A program made the position numbers and the translations under genes. From Cryomorphaceae bacterium (GTDB lineage Bacteria; Bacteroidota; Bacteroidia; Flavobacteriales; Schleiferiaceae): 6,631 nucleotides of DNA. Location: positions 1 through 6,631 of the forward strand of contig DLWR01000122.1 in NCBI GenBank assembly GCA_003444795.1. Direction: 5' to 3'. A model generated the notes under the pieces. It was not told the origin of the DNA. It was given only the letters and a program-made list of their open reading frames with translations, and ran no database searches. Of this stretch, positions 6,128 to 6,631 are shown piece after piece (the stretch's first letter is position 1; the number at the start of each line of letters is the position of its first letter).

Positions 6128-6631
6128 ATGTCCGCATCGCTTGTCATCATTCCGACCTACAATGAAAAAGAGAACATTCTCCCCATTTTGGAGGCGGTTT
6201 TTTCGTTGCCCCAAGGCTTTGAGGTACTGATTATTGACGACGGCTCCCCCGACGGAACGGCGGACATCGTGCGCGAAGCGCAAGGCGCCTTTTCGGGCCG
6301 CCTTCACTTGGAATGCCGCACCGGCAAACTCGGTCTTGGCACAGCCTACATCCATGGGTTTAAATGGGCACTGGAAAGAGACTACGCCTATGTCTTTGAG
6401 ATGGATGCTGATTTCTCGCACGATCCCAAAGACCTTCCCCGCCTGCTCGATGCCTGCGCGATCTACGATGCCGATTTAGCTATTGGTTCGCGCTATTCCA
6501 ACGGGGTCAATGTGGTGAATTGGCCCATGTCGCGCGTCTTGCTCAGCTATTTCGCCTCCAAATACGTGCGCTTTATCACCGGCATGCCTATTCACGACAC
6601 CACGGCAGGATTTAAGTGCTACCGCCGTCGC
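6128..6631 (+). CDS. Polyprenol monophosphomannose synthase-like GT2 glycosyltransferase, 3' end outside window
   Basis: Family 2 glycosyltransferase of the dolichol/polyprenol-phosphate mannose synthase type, expected to move a sugar (usually mannose from GDP-mannose) onto polyprenyl phosphate at the cytoplasmic membrane face, for use in envelope glycosylation. The frame is open from the ATG at 6128 to the window edge, giving 168 residues of a protein usually near 240. The GT-A fold is clear: VIIPTYNEKENI (6-17) starts the first strand, IIDDGSPDGTA (35-45) is the nucleotide-binding segment, KLGLGTAYIHG (67-77) is typical of the family, and MDADFSHDP (92-100) carries the metal-binding Asp93-x-Asp95. 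AIGSRY (118-123) and DTTAGFKCYRR (157-167) are near-signature acceptor-side motifs. Family members have Asn or Gly in the DDxSPDGT position; here it is Gly. Sugar and acceptor specificity are inferred from the family. It is divergent from polA. Confidence 0.92.
   Translation, partial: MSASLVIIPTYNEKENILPILEAVFSLPQGFEVLIIDDGSPDGTADIVREAQGAFSGRLHLECRTGKLGLGTAYIHGFKWALERDYAYVFEMDADFSHDPKDLPRLLDACAIYDADLAIGSRYSNGVNVVNWPMSRVLLSYFASKYVRFITGMPIHDTTAGFKCYRRR

Noticed and set aside
6113..6479. Open frames on both strands over the glycosyltransferase
   Set aside because: They compete with an unmistakable GT2 frame that stays open from 6128 to the window end.

Overview
The window looks like ordinary chromosomal DNA from a member of the Bacteroidota. 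Four things point there. The DNA polymerase I has the sequence character of that phylum (for example the TPDKDFGQLV and GLMGDAVDNIPGIPSVG stretches). The secreted proteins carry signal peptides ending before Gln. Start codons lack clear Shine-Dalgarno sequences. Both short divergent intergenic gaps carry the phylum's -7 promoter element TAnnTTTG on each strand. By eye the base composition is moderate, slightly above half G+C. I cannot place it below phylum with confidence; Flavobacteriales-like is a guess.

Layout, left to right. (1) 1-717 (+): C-terminal half of a monovalent cation:proton antiporter, cut by the left edge. (2) 714-1823 (-): a secreted TolB-like PD40 beta-propeller protein, convergent with the antiporter and sharing the four bases TTAA as overlapping stop codons. 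(3) 1862-3130 (+): a secreted M28 zinc peptidase with a C-terminal PDZ domain, divergent from the propeller gene across 38 bp that hold two facing -7 elements. (4) 3131-3235: a convergent gap with small inverted repeats and no strong terminator. (5) 3236-6073 (-): full-length DNA polymerase I with all three catalytic domains intact and a probable sliding-clamp-binding motif in an Ala/Gly/Ser-rich linker. (6) 6128-6631 (+): the N-terminal two thirds or so of a family 2 glycosyltransferase of the polyprenol-phosphate mannose synthase type, divergent from polA and cut by the right edge.

The propeller and peptidase are both exported and share a promoter region, so they may be a coordinated envelope or periplasmic peptide-degrading pair. 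The antiporter (ion homeostasis), polA (replication and repair) and the lipid-linked sugar synthase (envelope glycosylation) are housekeeping genes with no evident functional link to them. I found no mobile element, CRISPR array, tRNA, rRNA, riboswitch or phage gene, and no convincing undescribed system. The points most worth a second look are the overlapping divergent promoters, the near-leaderless glycosyltransferase start, the clamp motif in PolA, and the propeller/peptidase pairing.
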